Of a stretch of DNA of 64,000 bases, positions 23,337-35,444 are shown in pieces; the first letter of the stretch is position 1; each line of letters begins with the position of its first letter. The notes under the pieces are model-generated. The model was given only the letters and a program-made list of their open reading frames with translations. It was not told the origin of the DNA and did no database searches. The position numbers were made by a program, and so were the translations under genes. The stretch is from Benincasa hispida (Eukaryota > Streptophyta > Magnoliopsida > Cucurbitales > Cucurbitaceae), in the NCBI RefSeq assembly GCF_009727055.1, contig NC_052357.1:17725466-17789465 (forward strand), read 5' to 3'.

Positions 23337-26300
23337 ATGGATGCCAAGGATATCTTGGGCTTGCCCAAAAATACACTGCCCTTACCCCAAGAGAAGAAAC
23401 CTAGGGCTCACAAAGATGCCCAGAGAAAGCGAGATGGAATTTCTCGGGAGGTAATGTCTTCTCTGTGCTTCTGTGTTTATATGATTATTGTAATCTGGTT
23501 TCATTGCTTACAGTAGTAATGGTGGTGGGTTTTTGAATTTTAGGTTTATGCGCTTACTGGTGGTCTGGCGCCTATTATGCCCGCAATCGATACATCTGAG
23601 CTGAAGAAGCGACCTCCATCAGATGAAAAGGTTCCCCCCCCCCCCCCCTTTTGTGCAATACGGATATCTGGTAGTATGTCCTAGAAGTGTGGACAATAGT
23701 GAATTGAATATGGAAGTTGAGGACTTTGTTTGGTTTGTAGTCCTGTGTACTGATATGAGAAATTTGGGAAGTCCATTGTATTTGAATGCTTAATTATATT
23801 GAATCGATATGGATTTTCAGTTATTCTGTTGCCTTTTTATCTGTTGCTTGAGTGCTTGGATTATAGTCGGGTATCTTGCGTGTTATTGTTTTAAAATATA
23901 TAGTTATCATGCAATTAATGAATATAGAAGGGATTGAGTCTTGGAGTTGTTCATGTTACGTTTGGGGCAAAAAAAGACTGTTGGTACATGCTAGGGGAGG
24001 TGCTGATGCCCCTTTTGGGATAAGAGCGGGGTTTGTTTGGCAAGGTTGTTGCTTTGCTGTTGCATGAGGTATTTGGTTCGAGAGAAATGGTAGAATATTA
24101 GGGGTGTTGAGTGGTCTTAGGTTGAGGTGGGGGATAGTGTTGGATTAAATGCCTTGTTGTGGGCATGATGATGAGGGGTTCCTCCTCTATCCACCTTTTA
24201 GAGAGAAAGACTGGCTTTTGTGGTTTGTCGTGGCACGTGCCTTTTTGTGGGATTTTTAGGGGGAGAGGATTAATAGAATTTTTTGAGGTATGGAGAGGGA
24301 CCCTTATGAGGTTTGGTCCTTGTGAGGTTTCACGTTTCTCTTTGGGCCTCATGCTCAAAAGTCTTTTGTAATTATTCTCTAAGTAACATCTTACCTAGTT
24401 GGAAATCCTTTCTCTAGTTTTTTTTTTCCTCCTAATGCCCTTGTATTCTTGCATTGTTTTCCTCAATAAAAGCATTCGTTTCTGTAAAAAAAATTAAAAA
24501 TTAAAAAAGGCCTTGTTGTGGGCTTGTGCTCCTTCAATTTGTTGTAATTATCAGTTTGGTACGATTCTTTTGGATTGGATTCTCTTTCTTTCAGTGGAGT
24601 CCCTTTGTAGAGTTATTGTATGGCAATACACATATTACCCCATGTTTCGGTTTCTTATTAAAAATAATAATAATAATAATAATAATTGAATTCAGATCGT
24701 TATTATAATGGTCATGTGATTTTCCTTCAGATTACATGGCAGTGGCTTCCTTTTACAAATTCTGCCCGAAAGGATAATTTGCAGCTTTACCATTGGGTAG
24801 GCTTTGGCACCTTTATGAATCGTGGATATTTCAATTGATTTTGTTATCGTTCAAACTCGGTCACTTTTCCCTCCTTCCCTCCAATTTTTTCCGTTGTAGG
24901 TTAGAGTTGTAAATGGCATTCCACCAACAGGTGACTATTCCTTTGCAAAGTACAACAAGGTAAGGCCAACTCCTTTTTATTTATTGATTGGTTGTTTTGT
25001 ATTCTTTTAAGTTGAAATTTGACGTTTAAAATGTTTTTCATACTTAGATGAAAACTGGAAGTTTGATATGGCCATTGACATCCATTTCTGACATTGTCAT
25101 TGATTATCCTATATCTTGGTGTAAAAGTTGGAATCGTTTTACTGCATACTCATAACATCCCTCCTTAACAACCGGGATAGCTTATTGTTATATCATGGAT
25201 TGTATATCCCTTTTGTAATTTTATACATCAATGAAGTGTTTCTTAAAGAAGAAATATAATAATGATAAATATCTCGAACATACCAATTAATTTCTTGTTC
25301 ACAATCTATAAAATATATGTATGGTTGAAGCCTTCCTCTATGGTTTTGAGCAAGAAGTTAAACGCCAATTGTGGCGAAAGGTTCTGAAGTAAAATATTCA
25401 CGTTGATGGATATTCATCTTGTGGATATTCTTGAAAAGAATCATGGAAATCAATAATACCAAAACAAAAGGAATTTATAAATAAGTATTCCACACCTTTT
25501 ACATATATTCACATCCTTATCATTAGTATTTATATTTATATTGGTGAAATTTTTGTTGACGCTTCTGATTTGTCAGTGGCTTTTTTGGTACACTGAAAAT
25601 ATTATTGACCCCTTATTGTGTGGAAACCTTCAAAATATGAAAATATCAGCTAATATTATATTCCAAGTCACGATAAAAGATCCTCCAATTCCTCTTGCTT
25701 TTTCACTCATTGTCGTGCTGTTATAATTCAGTAGCAATCCTCTTGACTTAACAACTTACTATTAATGAAACATATTTTCTTCTTTGAATATGGTGCAGTC
25801 TGTTGAAGTAGTCAAATACACGGATGAGGAGTACGAGAAGTATTTGAAAGACCCTGTGGGTATATTTGTCCCACATTTTTAATAAAAAGCATAGATAGCT
25901 CTCTCTCTCATACACACACGCAAACACACAAAGTTTCATGATATGTAGCATTTTTATGGTATTATGGTAAATAATTGTGCCTTGAGGCTCCTTTTTGGGA
26001 AAAAAAAATTGGCCTTCGAGACTCTTTAGGCTTACAGCTAAGAATTTTAAGTTTCAACGCTGTCATAGTTTGACTGTTTATATCCTATATAACAACTTAT
26101 CCTTCTCTTCATACCATGTCACCATATTTTCAGATTTTATTGTAATTATGTTAAAGCTTGTAGGATGAAGTGTTTCCTGTAAGAAATTATTGTGTTGATT
26201 TTAAGGTTGACATTTTCTACAGATTTTACTTCTAATATCAATAGTGTTTTTACTATATTTTTGAAGATATAGATAAGGGAGATCAAAGAGGAGACCTATG

Positions 26301-29300
26301 TGGTCAATTTAAATGAGTATATTGATGAGATTTTTTTTAAAAAAAAAAAGAAAAACCTTTAGAGAAGAGCTATTCAACAATGTTCAAACATGAAATTGAA
26401 ACCTTGAATCTAAATGTTAGAAGAAATCATTAAATCTTCATTAGTATGGAAATAGAATGGATTGGAGTTCTTGAAATAGCTACATTTTAGCACTTCATGG
26501 TGCTCCTTATCTATTTCTTCTGTAAATATTTTCCCTCGTAATAAATATTAATTGTGGAGCCTTCTTTGAGCATCTAGAAGACTGCCATTAGATGAACTTT
26601 GAAATACCATGTCAGTTGGTAACAGGTATTGGAGCATATCTTTTATTCATTGTTTTGGCAGTCATCTGCCACCTTTTCCTCTCATCAGTTCTGCGTCATT
26701 ATTGGAACAAGACCTTTTACTGGTCAGTGTCCAAATGAGTGAGCATCAATTTGATGTTATTTGGAAGTGAAGATCACCTTGGGATGGACAATGTTCATGG
26801 GCCTCACTATTGCACTTATGTGTTAGACTCTAGATTACTGTTCTATCTAGCATTCTCTAGCATAGTAGACTCTAGATTACTGTTCTATCTAGCATTCTCC
26901 AGCATATTTCTTTATTATTTTTCTTCTGTTTTGTGGTTGAGATATTTACTTTTTAAAATGTTTTCAGTCGTGGACAAAGGAGGAGACAGATCAATTATTT
27001 GACTTGTGTGAACGGTTTGATCTTCGCTTCATTGTGATATCTGACAGATTTCCGTCAGCAAGGACAGTGGAGGAACTAAAGGAGCGATATTATCGTGGTA
27101 TATGTAACTTTTTTTGGTCTATTATTTCAAGCACTCGTTTTCTCTTAGGTTGTCAATTTGTGTTGATTTTTTAATGTACTTGTTTTGGATAATTTACAGA
27201 TGTACTTATGATTATTTAAAACCTTTTTACTGTAATGACTAATATTATATGTTTTTAGCATCAAGAGCAATTGTGGCTGCTAGAGGACCAACATCTCGGG
27301 AGAGTTCAGGAAATACTCCCGCCAAGGTAGGTAGTTTTTGTATTAAGTCTATTTCCAATGTTACCTTTTTAGCTTGGAGTTCTGGCATATTAATATCCTG
27401 TAAAAGATCAATGAAGCTACCTATAATTGAGGTTTCTTTGCAAATTAACATTCTGTATGATTTTCTTATTTATTCTTTATATTAGGATCCTTACAATGTC
27501 TCACAAGAGATTGAGCGCAAACGGGCATTGTCCATGGTTCTCTCCCAAACAAAACAGCAAGAACGAAAAGATGCTGAGGTCTTGATTCTCTTATGTTTTA
27601 ATAAAGATCCAATAATGAATTAATGTATATATACGGTTAAGTCTAAATCTTTGTTTTCCCCTTTTCTTTTACTATTTATTGTCTCAGGTTCTTGCTGAAG
27701 CGAAAAAGATAACTGAATCACGCAGAGCCGAACGAGTGAGTTAATTTCTATGTAATAATTTTTTTTAGGTGTGGCACATGAATGCACAAAGCAGATTACA
27801 GGTTCACTTCGGGATTGGCATTGCAGGATTTCATGGTTGAAAGAAATTGCATTATTAACCTCTAGGTCTTAAGTTATTGTGCCATTAAAATCTTAGTAAT
27901 AGGAATGTCATGTGGTAGGGATAACTACTCCATTGAAATTTTGCACAACTAATCTAATCTATTAGGGTACAAGACGCCAAAGCTAAAACTCTCTCTTTTT
28001 CACCTTCAAGCTTTTTGCTTTTTAAGTTGATGTAGAATAAAGAGATAAAAAGGAAATCCTCTCAAGGAATCCCATCAAGTCTTGATTAATTGATCCAAAG
28101 TTATCGATACAAGAAGACAATTACTTTATTTACAAAGAATTGAAAAACAAACTAATCTTAATCCTAGTTAATAAAAGAAACTAATCCTAATCCTAATAAA
28201 CCAAAGAATCTAATCCTAATCCTAATCAATCAAGGAAACTAATGCTAATCCTAATAAATCAGAAACATAGAAGGACTACATCATAAGTATATCCATACTA
28301 TCTTTTGGAAGTGACCTATAGCCATTCTTTAAAATAATATTAAGTTTAGGAATACTGTTACCTTCTGTCCGGACATCCATAATGTAACAAAACTTTATTT
28401 TAGTGGTATGTAATTTCTCAGTGGTATCTCTCTCTCTCAAAATATCCACTTCTCCTACTTTATCTTTTATTATTTGCATTTGCATTTTCAAAGTGGATCA
28501 GAGTTTTAGTTCAATTCTGAAGAATCTTGTGAATGTTTTTTTTAAAACAATAATTCCATATTATAAATAGAGCAGGTTTATGATCTTGGTTTCATGAATG
28601 TTAGGTGGCTGAAGAATCTGAGTTACCTGTCACTTCAAATGCTGTCCCAGAAGTTACTGAAAGGGTTGTCGTTCCTAGAGATACTGTACCATCTGTATCC
28701 AATGTGCAGCCCCCTCCTCCGGCAGCCGTACCTTCAACGGTAGTGGCAGATAATGCTTCTACTCTTGCATCTCTTCGCATGGTATACAGCCTAGAGGAAT
28801 CATATTTAGCCTTTGCCTGTATATTTTTGGAAGTCTTTTTTAGCTTTTTTTTTTTCAATATTATTTTGATAATTCTGTCAAAGAGGTTTTTGTGCTGGAT
28901 TTTGTTCTCAAAGCTTTATTAATCTATACCAATATATGAAATTTGAGAATGTGGTCTGATGACTGATCCCTACATTTCAGCTTCCTGTATACTTGAGAAC
29001 ATATGCACTTGAGCAAATGGTACAAGCTGCAAGCTCGTCCGCTGGCCTTCGGACTATCAAGCGAGTTGAACAGACATTACAAGATCTTTCGGTTAGTTTC
29101 TGGTTTTGTTAAATCCAAATTCTTCCTTTCTCATAAAGTGATGAATTGTGGAAGATTTAATACTGGTTATCAATTTTATAGCAGCTCATGAGAAGAAAGA
29201 AAGAAAAGACAGCAAATTAGAAATTTTTCTCTATGATTCGAATTTATAATCTTTGCTACTAAGAGCACCTAAGTAAATATTGTTGTGGTCAAATGATCTT

Positions 29301-30572
29301 TTTCTTTTTTGTCTTTTTGAGAAAAACTCGTTCCAATTGGAAGTGAGTGCAGAGGGTGAATAATTTCAAAACTCTTTTGTATCTCAGAAATACTTATACC
29401 TACCTCATGAGTTGAATCAAGCATATTGTGTTTTTGTCAGTCTGTTAGACTTTCTTCAGTAGTCATTTCCCCTGAGTGCTCTTCATGTTCTAGAGTTACA
29501 TAATTACTATATTAATCACTCACAGAAGTTTTTTCTTTCCCCCTCCCCTCCTTTAATCTTTGTAAATAGGTTAATTTAAAACCCAGGGTTCCAACAAAAG
29601 CTGTCTGTGCAGAGCATCTTGAATTAAGAAAAGAAATATTGACTCTATTGAATCTTCAAAAGCAGGTACAGTTTTCTTTTTTCCATATGCATGTCCCAGC
29701 GGTAGCAAATTTATGCACATCAAACTTGCATTAACATACAGATCACAAATAGTAGATTTGATAATTATTTTCTTCTCATTCAGAGAGAATTCTCATTAGC
29801 GGCATACTTGGTTGATGCCATGTGCCTATAACGTAGTTAATTCTAATTTTTATTGTCATTTCCTTTTTCTTCCAAACAGTTGCAAAATAAGGAGGCAGAA
29901 GGTTCTTCTTTCCGAGAAAGTCCATACACCGAGGCACCTGGCACACCTAAGGTCAGTAGATGTACTCGCTTTCTTGAGCACGGTAATTTCTCATATCTGT
30001 GAATCTATAACTCTTCCTCTTCTAACAGCATTCTTGTTATGCTCTGGTGCAGGATCGCACTTTTATTGCTGATTCTATGAGTTTTGGAGGTAAATGGATA
30101 CTCTAATAGAACTTCTATATCTGGCCTTACTTTTATTGCTGATTCTATGAGTTTTGTTCATTTAATTCTTCAGTAATAAAGGAAAGAAGAAATTTGAAAT
30201 TTGAAATGTACGTTTATATTCAGGGTTCTAGTTCAACTCAAGGATTAGAAGTGAAGTTTATGTTATTTCCCTTAAAATGAAATTTAATTATTTTTGTCGT
30301 CCTCGTGGAAGTTCATTTACATGTATGTGTTTCTTTTGCTAGGGGAAAGGTTTGGTAAACGGGATCAAAAACGCAAGGTATGTTGTCAACTATTTATTTT
30401 GTTATTTCTTCTGTCTTCCTACCCTGTATATTTTTTTTGTTTGTCGAATTCTTTTTCTTATTTATTACTTTTTTCTACCCATCGTTGTTAGGCCACTGGA
30501 AGATTATCTGAAGCTCCATCATCACCGGCTCAATCTAAAAGGCCAAGAAAACAGAAGGGATCCGATCTGTGA
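23337..30572 (+). CDS. SWC4: SWR1-complex subunit 4 / DMAP1 homologue
   Basis: Sixteen exons with GT-AG borders join in frame: 23337-23450, 23544-23630, 24731-24796, 24900-24959, 25799-25855, 26968-27097, 27259-27326, 27486-27578, 27688-27735, 28605-28781, 28981-29091, 29570-29665, 29880-29951, 30053-30089, 30343-30377, 30492-30572. The product is 443 residues, close to the roughly 440 I recall for the Arabidopsis protein. It starts [23 protein letters not shown]/Myb domain lies at about 129-180 ([19 protein letters not shown], then [13 protein letters not shown]). A charged helix follows ([20 protein letters not shown]), then a Pro/Val-rich linker and the DMAP1 C-terminal region from about 300 ([19 protein letters not shown]). 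The end is basic (KRPRKQKG). In the family the protein is a nuclear subunit shared by SWR1 (H2A.Z loading) and NuA4 (histone acetylation). No break is seen. Confidence 0.95.
23634..23648 (+). repeat. Run of 15 C at the start of SWC4 intron 2
   Basis: The intron begins GTT and then has 15 consecutive C. Length at such tracts is often uncertain in assemblies. Confidence 0.9.
24230..24493 (+). repeat. LINE 3' end in SWC4 intron 2
   Basis: Translated fragments match the C-terminus of the LINE ORF2 also found at 52100-52200: a VWSLV-like region, then HVSLWAS and FCNYS. They are followed by CCTTGTATTCTTGC, CCTCAATAAAAG and an A-rich tail to 24493. This is a 5'-truncated LINE copy in sense with the host gene. 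Confidence 0.7.
24661..24688. repeat. AAT microsatellite in SWC4 intron 2
   Basis: About eight ATA/AAT units. Confidence 0.9.
25130..25262 (+). repeat. Retroposon tail in SWC4 intron 4
   Basis: GATAGCTTATTGTTATATCA through CAATGAAGTGTTTCTTAAAG is closely matched at 48540-48655 in the DUF724-type gene. It looks like the 3' tail of a LINE or SINE family dispersed in introns. Confidence 0.6.
26824..26907. repeat. 42-bp tandem duplication in SWC4 intron 5
   Basis: TAGACTCTAGATTACTGTTC starts at 26824 and again at 26866. The two units differ at only a couple of positions. Confidence 0.9.
30129..30156 (+). repeat. 28-bp exact echo of SWC4 exon 14
   Basis: ACTTTTATTGCTGATTCTATGAGTTTTG type sequence at 30059-30086 (exon 14) is repeated without change 70 bases downstream in intron 14. 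It lacks the following splice donor sequence. Confidence 0.9.
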
Positions 30573-31140
30573 TGCTCCCAGGTGTGTTAGAACTTTCGCA
30601 CATATGGTTGTATCTCCAATATTTTATGCCTAAAATTCCTCTCCTTTTTTGCTTTTTACCCTTTTGAATGAAAAAGAAAAAAGAAAAAAGCCTCATCTCC
30701 ATTCTATTGGTGTTTTTGAATTGAGATGTTAATGATATTTTAATGCACGTAAATCTATGATGGCTGTTGTATGGTTTCACCATCTTACAATTTTTATTAC
30801 AATGATATGCATCTAAAAGGAGGCTGATGCTGGAGCCGGCGGCTTTCACTGGAAGGCAGTGGAGAACATTCTTGTCTAAACTGAACTTTGATGCTGGTTT
30901 GGTTAAGAGACGCAATTTTCCTGGTCATTTGTGCAATCGAGTTAACGACGGTCTGTTTACCTCATTTATCTTCATCACAAAGCCAAAGCTCGGGTTTTCT
31001 TATGTCCATTAGCTAGTTTTGTCATGAAATGCTGATAGTTCTCTTAATATGATTGTGTATTATATGTAAATCTACCAAGAAATGAGGAAAAATCTCTTTC
31101 ATTACTTTCATTTTTGTGTACTGGTTTTCTTCAATCTAAC
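30573..31140 (+). other. SWC4 3' UTR and downstream
   Basis: After the TGA, CTCCCAG/GTGTGT could be a splice donor and AAAAG/GAGGCTG near 30820 an acceptor, making a spliced 3' UTR. This is a guess from the border sequences. No further coding frame of note. Confidence 0.35.
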
Positions 31141-31509
31141 CCTTTTCAGTAGGTTTAAAAGAATGATGATGCAATTATTATCATCTTTTTAATGTTGACC
31201 CATCAACATATATTAGCAGGAGTAAGTTGTCTGTTCAAGCTCCTTGGTAATTTAGAGAGAATATTGATCCAAGGATATAAAGTTCATGTGAATCTGCTAT
31301 ATCCGAACAAAATTCTGTGTGGAACAGTGTTTCCCCTCCAAAATAAGTGTACTTTCTTTCTATGTGCATAAGATATGGTCATTAATAATATACGTACCAT
31401 TTATTGTACAAGAGATCTTTACATGCCTATTCTGAAAAGATGAGCACCAACTTTTCAATAAATGCAGCAGCTATACATATTCTCTTTACTTCAAAAACTT
31501 GAGGAAATG
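31141..31509 (-). other. Spacer between convergent SWC4 and NFU1
   Basis: No gene is seen. The right-hand part should hold the NFU1 3' UTR. The two genes end within about 940 bases of each other. Confidence 0.4.
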
Positions 31510-34500
31510 TTAGCCTGAAAACACAACGTGTGTAATATCTGGGAATCTCTCCTTAATGGCTGCTTTTACTCCTGTACCAATAGATTCAGGACCCTCATAC
31601 TTTACAAGGCAATCGCCACCATTGATCGATATTACTTCCACACTCCCGCCGTAGTTCCTTATTGCTGGTCTCAATATGTCAAGGTGACTATTTACTGCCT
31701 GCATTAGTGCAACATCCAGGATAAATATTAATTACCTAACTAATTCAGCTCTCTCGGTTTTTATTTGAACGACATCATCAAATTTTGTATTTGTTCGTGT
31801 ATAGAAAACTCACCTCGGGTGTTGTCTCCTTTGGCACTTCATCATATACTTGGCATATTTCCTTCACTGAATCTCCAAACTTCTCCTTCAGCACTCGTTC
31901 AATTCCCATCTTCATGGTGGTTGTTGAGCTAGGGCAGCTACCACATGCTCCTAAAGATTGTAACAAACATTTTTTAACTAAAAATGTTTATAGTTACTAA
32001 CTTTTTGTTTTGTTTGTGACTTTGTGGGAATACAAAGCAGTTAAACATCAAATCAACAAATTTCTTATTCGCACCCTGAGATGAAAGGAAGAATTGATTG
32101 TGTACACATGTATTCAAGATATTGATTGTGTAATGTATACACATGTATTCAAGAATTGATTGTTGTCTCACCAATCCTTGGAAGCTATTAACACACTGTC
32201 TTCAAGACATCTACACGATAGGTCAAATCAACTGCAAGATCTCAACAATCATTGCTAATTGATGTCAGATATTGCTTTGACAGGGTTACAGCTTACTAGG
32301 AAATCAATCGACACACCCAATTGGGTACATGAGGGTGCCACGTAAGAGTTGGAAATGGAGTAAAGATAGGGAGTGCATTTGCAGGCTCAGGTTTGGTACT
32401 AGGTAGTGCGACGCTATAGATTAGTTTCTCCCCTATAAGTTGGTGGCACTTTGGAGAGTCAGTTTATCTTTAGTTAGCATTTCTTATGTTAACTGGTGTA
32501 TTGATAGACGTCACCATGTCAAGTGCCTTGTGAGCAGCATGGAGGTGATTTTTCCAAGGGAACATGGGTATGCTACCTGGAGTTTTTCCTCCCACTTATC
32601 AAATGCTACTAGTCAGGTTTGTTCGTGATGCCTTGAGAGGGGTTTAAATCACGTAGGCTTGAAGGATAAATTCACAAACTTGGGTCAACATGGGAATAGC
32701 TAAGCACCCTTGTATAAGTGGCAACTTTTTTGGGTTGGTGATTCATCTACACTAAAATCAGATCAAGATGATGCTGAGTAGGCCGCTAGAACTGATGGAA
32801 ACATATTTTCAAGTAGAATACAAAGGCTGGAAAATAGTGGGGCTTTTACCTGCACCCACCTTCTTTCCACATCTTATCTAAGGTACATCCACTAATTGGT
32901 ATAATATAGGTATAAAAATCTGGGAGACCAAGGTCCCAAAGAAAATTCGGGTCTTTGCTCAGGTAATTAGCCGTAGAATATTAAACTCAGGTCTCTACTA
33001 CGAGATGTCTAACAAGGTAGACACTGCCTTTTGTGGAGACATTTTACACCTTATCGAATAAGAAACTGATAAACTCCATGTACGAGATGAAGGCACTGTC
33101 CAAACCTGACCTAGACAAAGATAAGAAAACAAATGCTCTCCAACTAGTCGATAAGGAAAATATTTAAAAGAATTGCAGAGGTATTTGCAGGAAAGAAGCC
33201 AAAAAGCTATATTGATCTGCAGTCCGTTCAAATTTCATGAAAACCCTACCCATGTCCTAAGAAACGTCCCTATTCAGAGTATACCAGATCTCCCACAAAG
33301 TTGGTTAAAAGTGTTCAGAGACAAGTGATATTAGGCCTCTTCATATTGTGCAGGCTTGGGGTAGGTTGGGGCAGCAGATCTTCAAACAATGAAAAGGCCA
33401 ACCAAGACTCTTGGCAATGGAATAGTGAGCATAAAATATGATCAATCTTGGATTGCCTTGTCACAAACAATACACATATTAGGATCGAGGACCTGGGCTG
33501 TAAAAGAATACCATGTCTTCATGAACCCTCTCAGTTGCTTTTTGAACTTCTAAGTTCTAAGTACCAAGGTCACAGAAGTAAAACTTCTTTGATGTTCTCA
33601 ACTTCTAGATTGTTTTTTCAAATTTCACGTCTAAGGACCCCAGAACTCTCGGTGTAAGGATTTTCTCACAGTATGCTTCTAAAATATTTGGGAACTTCTT
33701 CCTTCAATTAGGTCGGAAGCATCCTTTAAGATGGCCAAATTTCTTGAAAGAGATTTGAGAATTTAGAAATGTCATCCGGTTTTATCATAGGAAGAGAAAG
33801 CGAAGGCATGGAGATCTAATTGGTTTTAAGGTTGCTAGTTTAGCAGCTTCCACAACTTTTCCAACTCTCCCTTTCTTTTCCTATTCTATCAGTTAAGGAT
33901 CCTTTTCGTGGTCTACCTTAAGATAATATAAGAAGATACCAAATGATCTATTCTCTTCTCTGGTAAATTCTTTTTATTTGATAGAAAGAAACCCTCACAA
34001 AAGGAAAGGAAATTCATATCCATCTGTACCGAGTCTAAACTGTTCCAAATTTCCACCAGATTCAGAGCTAATGGAGAAAGATTCTACTCAGGAAAGGATG
34101 TATAAGCTTCAAACTGGAAAAGTTGAAGAAGTTCTAATCATTGTAAATAGAACTGCTGCACTAATCATTGTGAAGCGGGGATGAAAGAAATGATGGAAAC
34201 TCAAATCTCTAACGATTACAAACTGGCCCCTCAAAACTCTCTTGAGACAAGAATGCAGATACCACTAATAACCATAATGTGTAACAGATATTCAACAGCA
34301 TTTGCTAGACTATAAAGTACCAAAAAAAAATTTTAAAACAAAAAAAAAAAAAAACTCCCCCACATACGCCAACAGCAACCAATTGTTCAGTTCCAAAGAT
34401 TTCAATACACAGAGTTAAATTAACAACGAAACTATAACAAACCCATTCAATTCAATGAGATCAGAATCCACCCACCAACGAGTTTGAGGGAAACTACTCC

Positions 34501-34812
34501 GTCTTCAATAGACACAACATCGACATTTCCTCCGTCGGCAATTAGATAGGGCCTTACATCCTCGAGAACCAAGTCCACGTTTCTGATGGTCAGTTCAAAT
34601 TTCTGGGCGGAGTACAGCCCTGGTGAGGAGCTCGTAGAGGGACTCGAATTCGAAGCTGAAGCTCTAATGGCTCGTCTGGGCGAAGCCCTTTTCAGGGAAA
34701 TGGGTAGTTGATGTTGCCCATGAGCAAAAGGTGTGTATTGGCGATAATTTGCAGGAGTTTGCGAATAAGAAAGAGGGGTTTTGAGGAGGCCGGAGGTAGT
34801 TAAGGACGCCAT
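31510..34812 (-). CDS. NFU1: Plastid NifU-like iron-sulfur scaffold protein, NFU1 type
   Basis: Three exons on the minus strand: 34812-34476, 31950-31814 and 31698-31510, giving 220 residues. Residues 1 to about 50 ([17 protein letters not shown], Ser/Thr/Arg-rich) look like a chloroplast transit peptide. The NFU domain follows at about 70-145 ([20 protein letters not shown]) with the CxxC pair Cys115/Cys118 in GACGSCPSS that binds the cluster. A second, cysteine-poor NFU-like domain lies at about 159-220 ([18 protein letters not shown], ending VVFSG). NFU proteins hold a 4Fe-4S cluster and pass it to plastid enzymes. The exon 1 end was chosen at GTTG/GTGGGT because only this donor keeps the GACGSC frame; it puts Val before the glycine, where I recall Gln in Arabidopsis NFU1. 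Intron 1 is 2.5 kb and carries repeats. Confidence 0.9.
32440..33010 (+). repeat. LINE ORF2 fragment in NFU1 intron 1
   Basis: At about 32915-32990 the + strand translates to [19 protein letters not shown], the zf-RVT hallmark of plant LINE ORF2 (compare KIPKKMKPL in the LINE at 51760). It lies antisense to NFU1, has stops, and is short. The extent to the left is uncertain. Confidence 0.5.
33180..34270 (+). repeat. Dispersed repeat in NFU1 intron 1, shared with 61373-63900
   Basis: Several blocks in the same order match the right end of the window, such as 33187-33300 with 61383-61490, 33815-33955 with 62700-62830, and 34185-34245 with both 63460-63530 and 63795-63870. No coding frame survives. 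The family was not identified. Confidence 0.75.
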
Positions 34813-34859
34813 TGATGAAGAAGAAACGATGCGGAATTTAGCCGATGATGAGGAATTTG

Positions 34860-35440
34860 TTCGGCAGCCTCCGAAAGAGAAAATTGGTATTTATTGAAAA
34901 ATGGTCAGAAATAACCCCCGAATTTTTCAATCTTTCGAAACTAGCAAACCTTTTTAAGATACAGGTGAGATCGACACTGTGATTTTAATAAAAAAATTAA
35001 CTTTTTCATTTTATATTTTGGGCTTTATGAGTGGAATTTTGTGCGAAATGAATTCTAAGATTCTCCTAATTTTTTCTATTATATAATCTTTCTAAATTTT
35101 ATACTAAATCTGATCTCTTTTCAAAATCTCTTAAATTTTGTTATCTTTATCAAATCTTATTTTAGAATTTTCCAACACTTTTGCCCAATTTCTATTTCAA
35201 TCATATGAATTCCAAATTTTCAAATAGATTTTTCAAATGGATCTCGCAGTGTCATTTTTAAATTTTGGAAAAGTTTTTTTATTTTAGTCTTTAAACTCTA
35301 AAAATATTGTTCTATCTTGGTCTCTAAACTTTTAAAAGTGTTTATTTTAATCTCTATTATTAAAATTATGTTAGCTCTTCAACATAAATGTGAAAGAACT
35401 TTTATTTTGGATGATTATGCTCTAACCTAGGAAATACATA
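34860..35440. other. NFU1 upstream region, no other gene
   Basis: It should hold the NFU1 promoter and leader on the minus strand. I cannot name a confident TATA box. The part near 35270-35400 has the common CTCTAAACTTTTAAAAGTG-type repeat wording. Confidence 0.4.
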
Positions 35441-35444
35441 TATT

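Noticed and set aside
31974..32174. 66-codon minus-strand frame in NFU1 intron 1
   Set aside because: It overlaps the intron just upstream of exon 2 and includes a short duplicated block (ACACATGTATTCAAGA twice). No domain seen.
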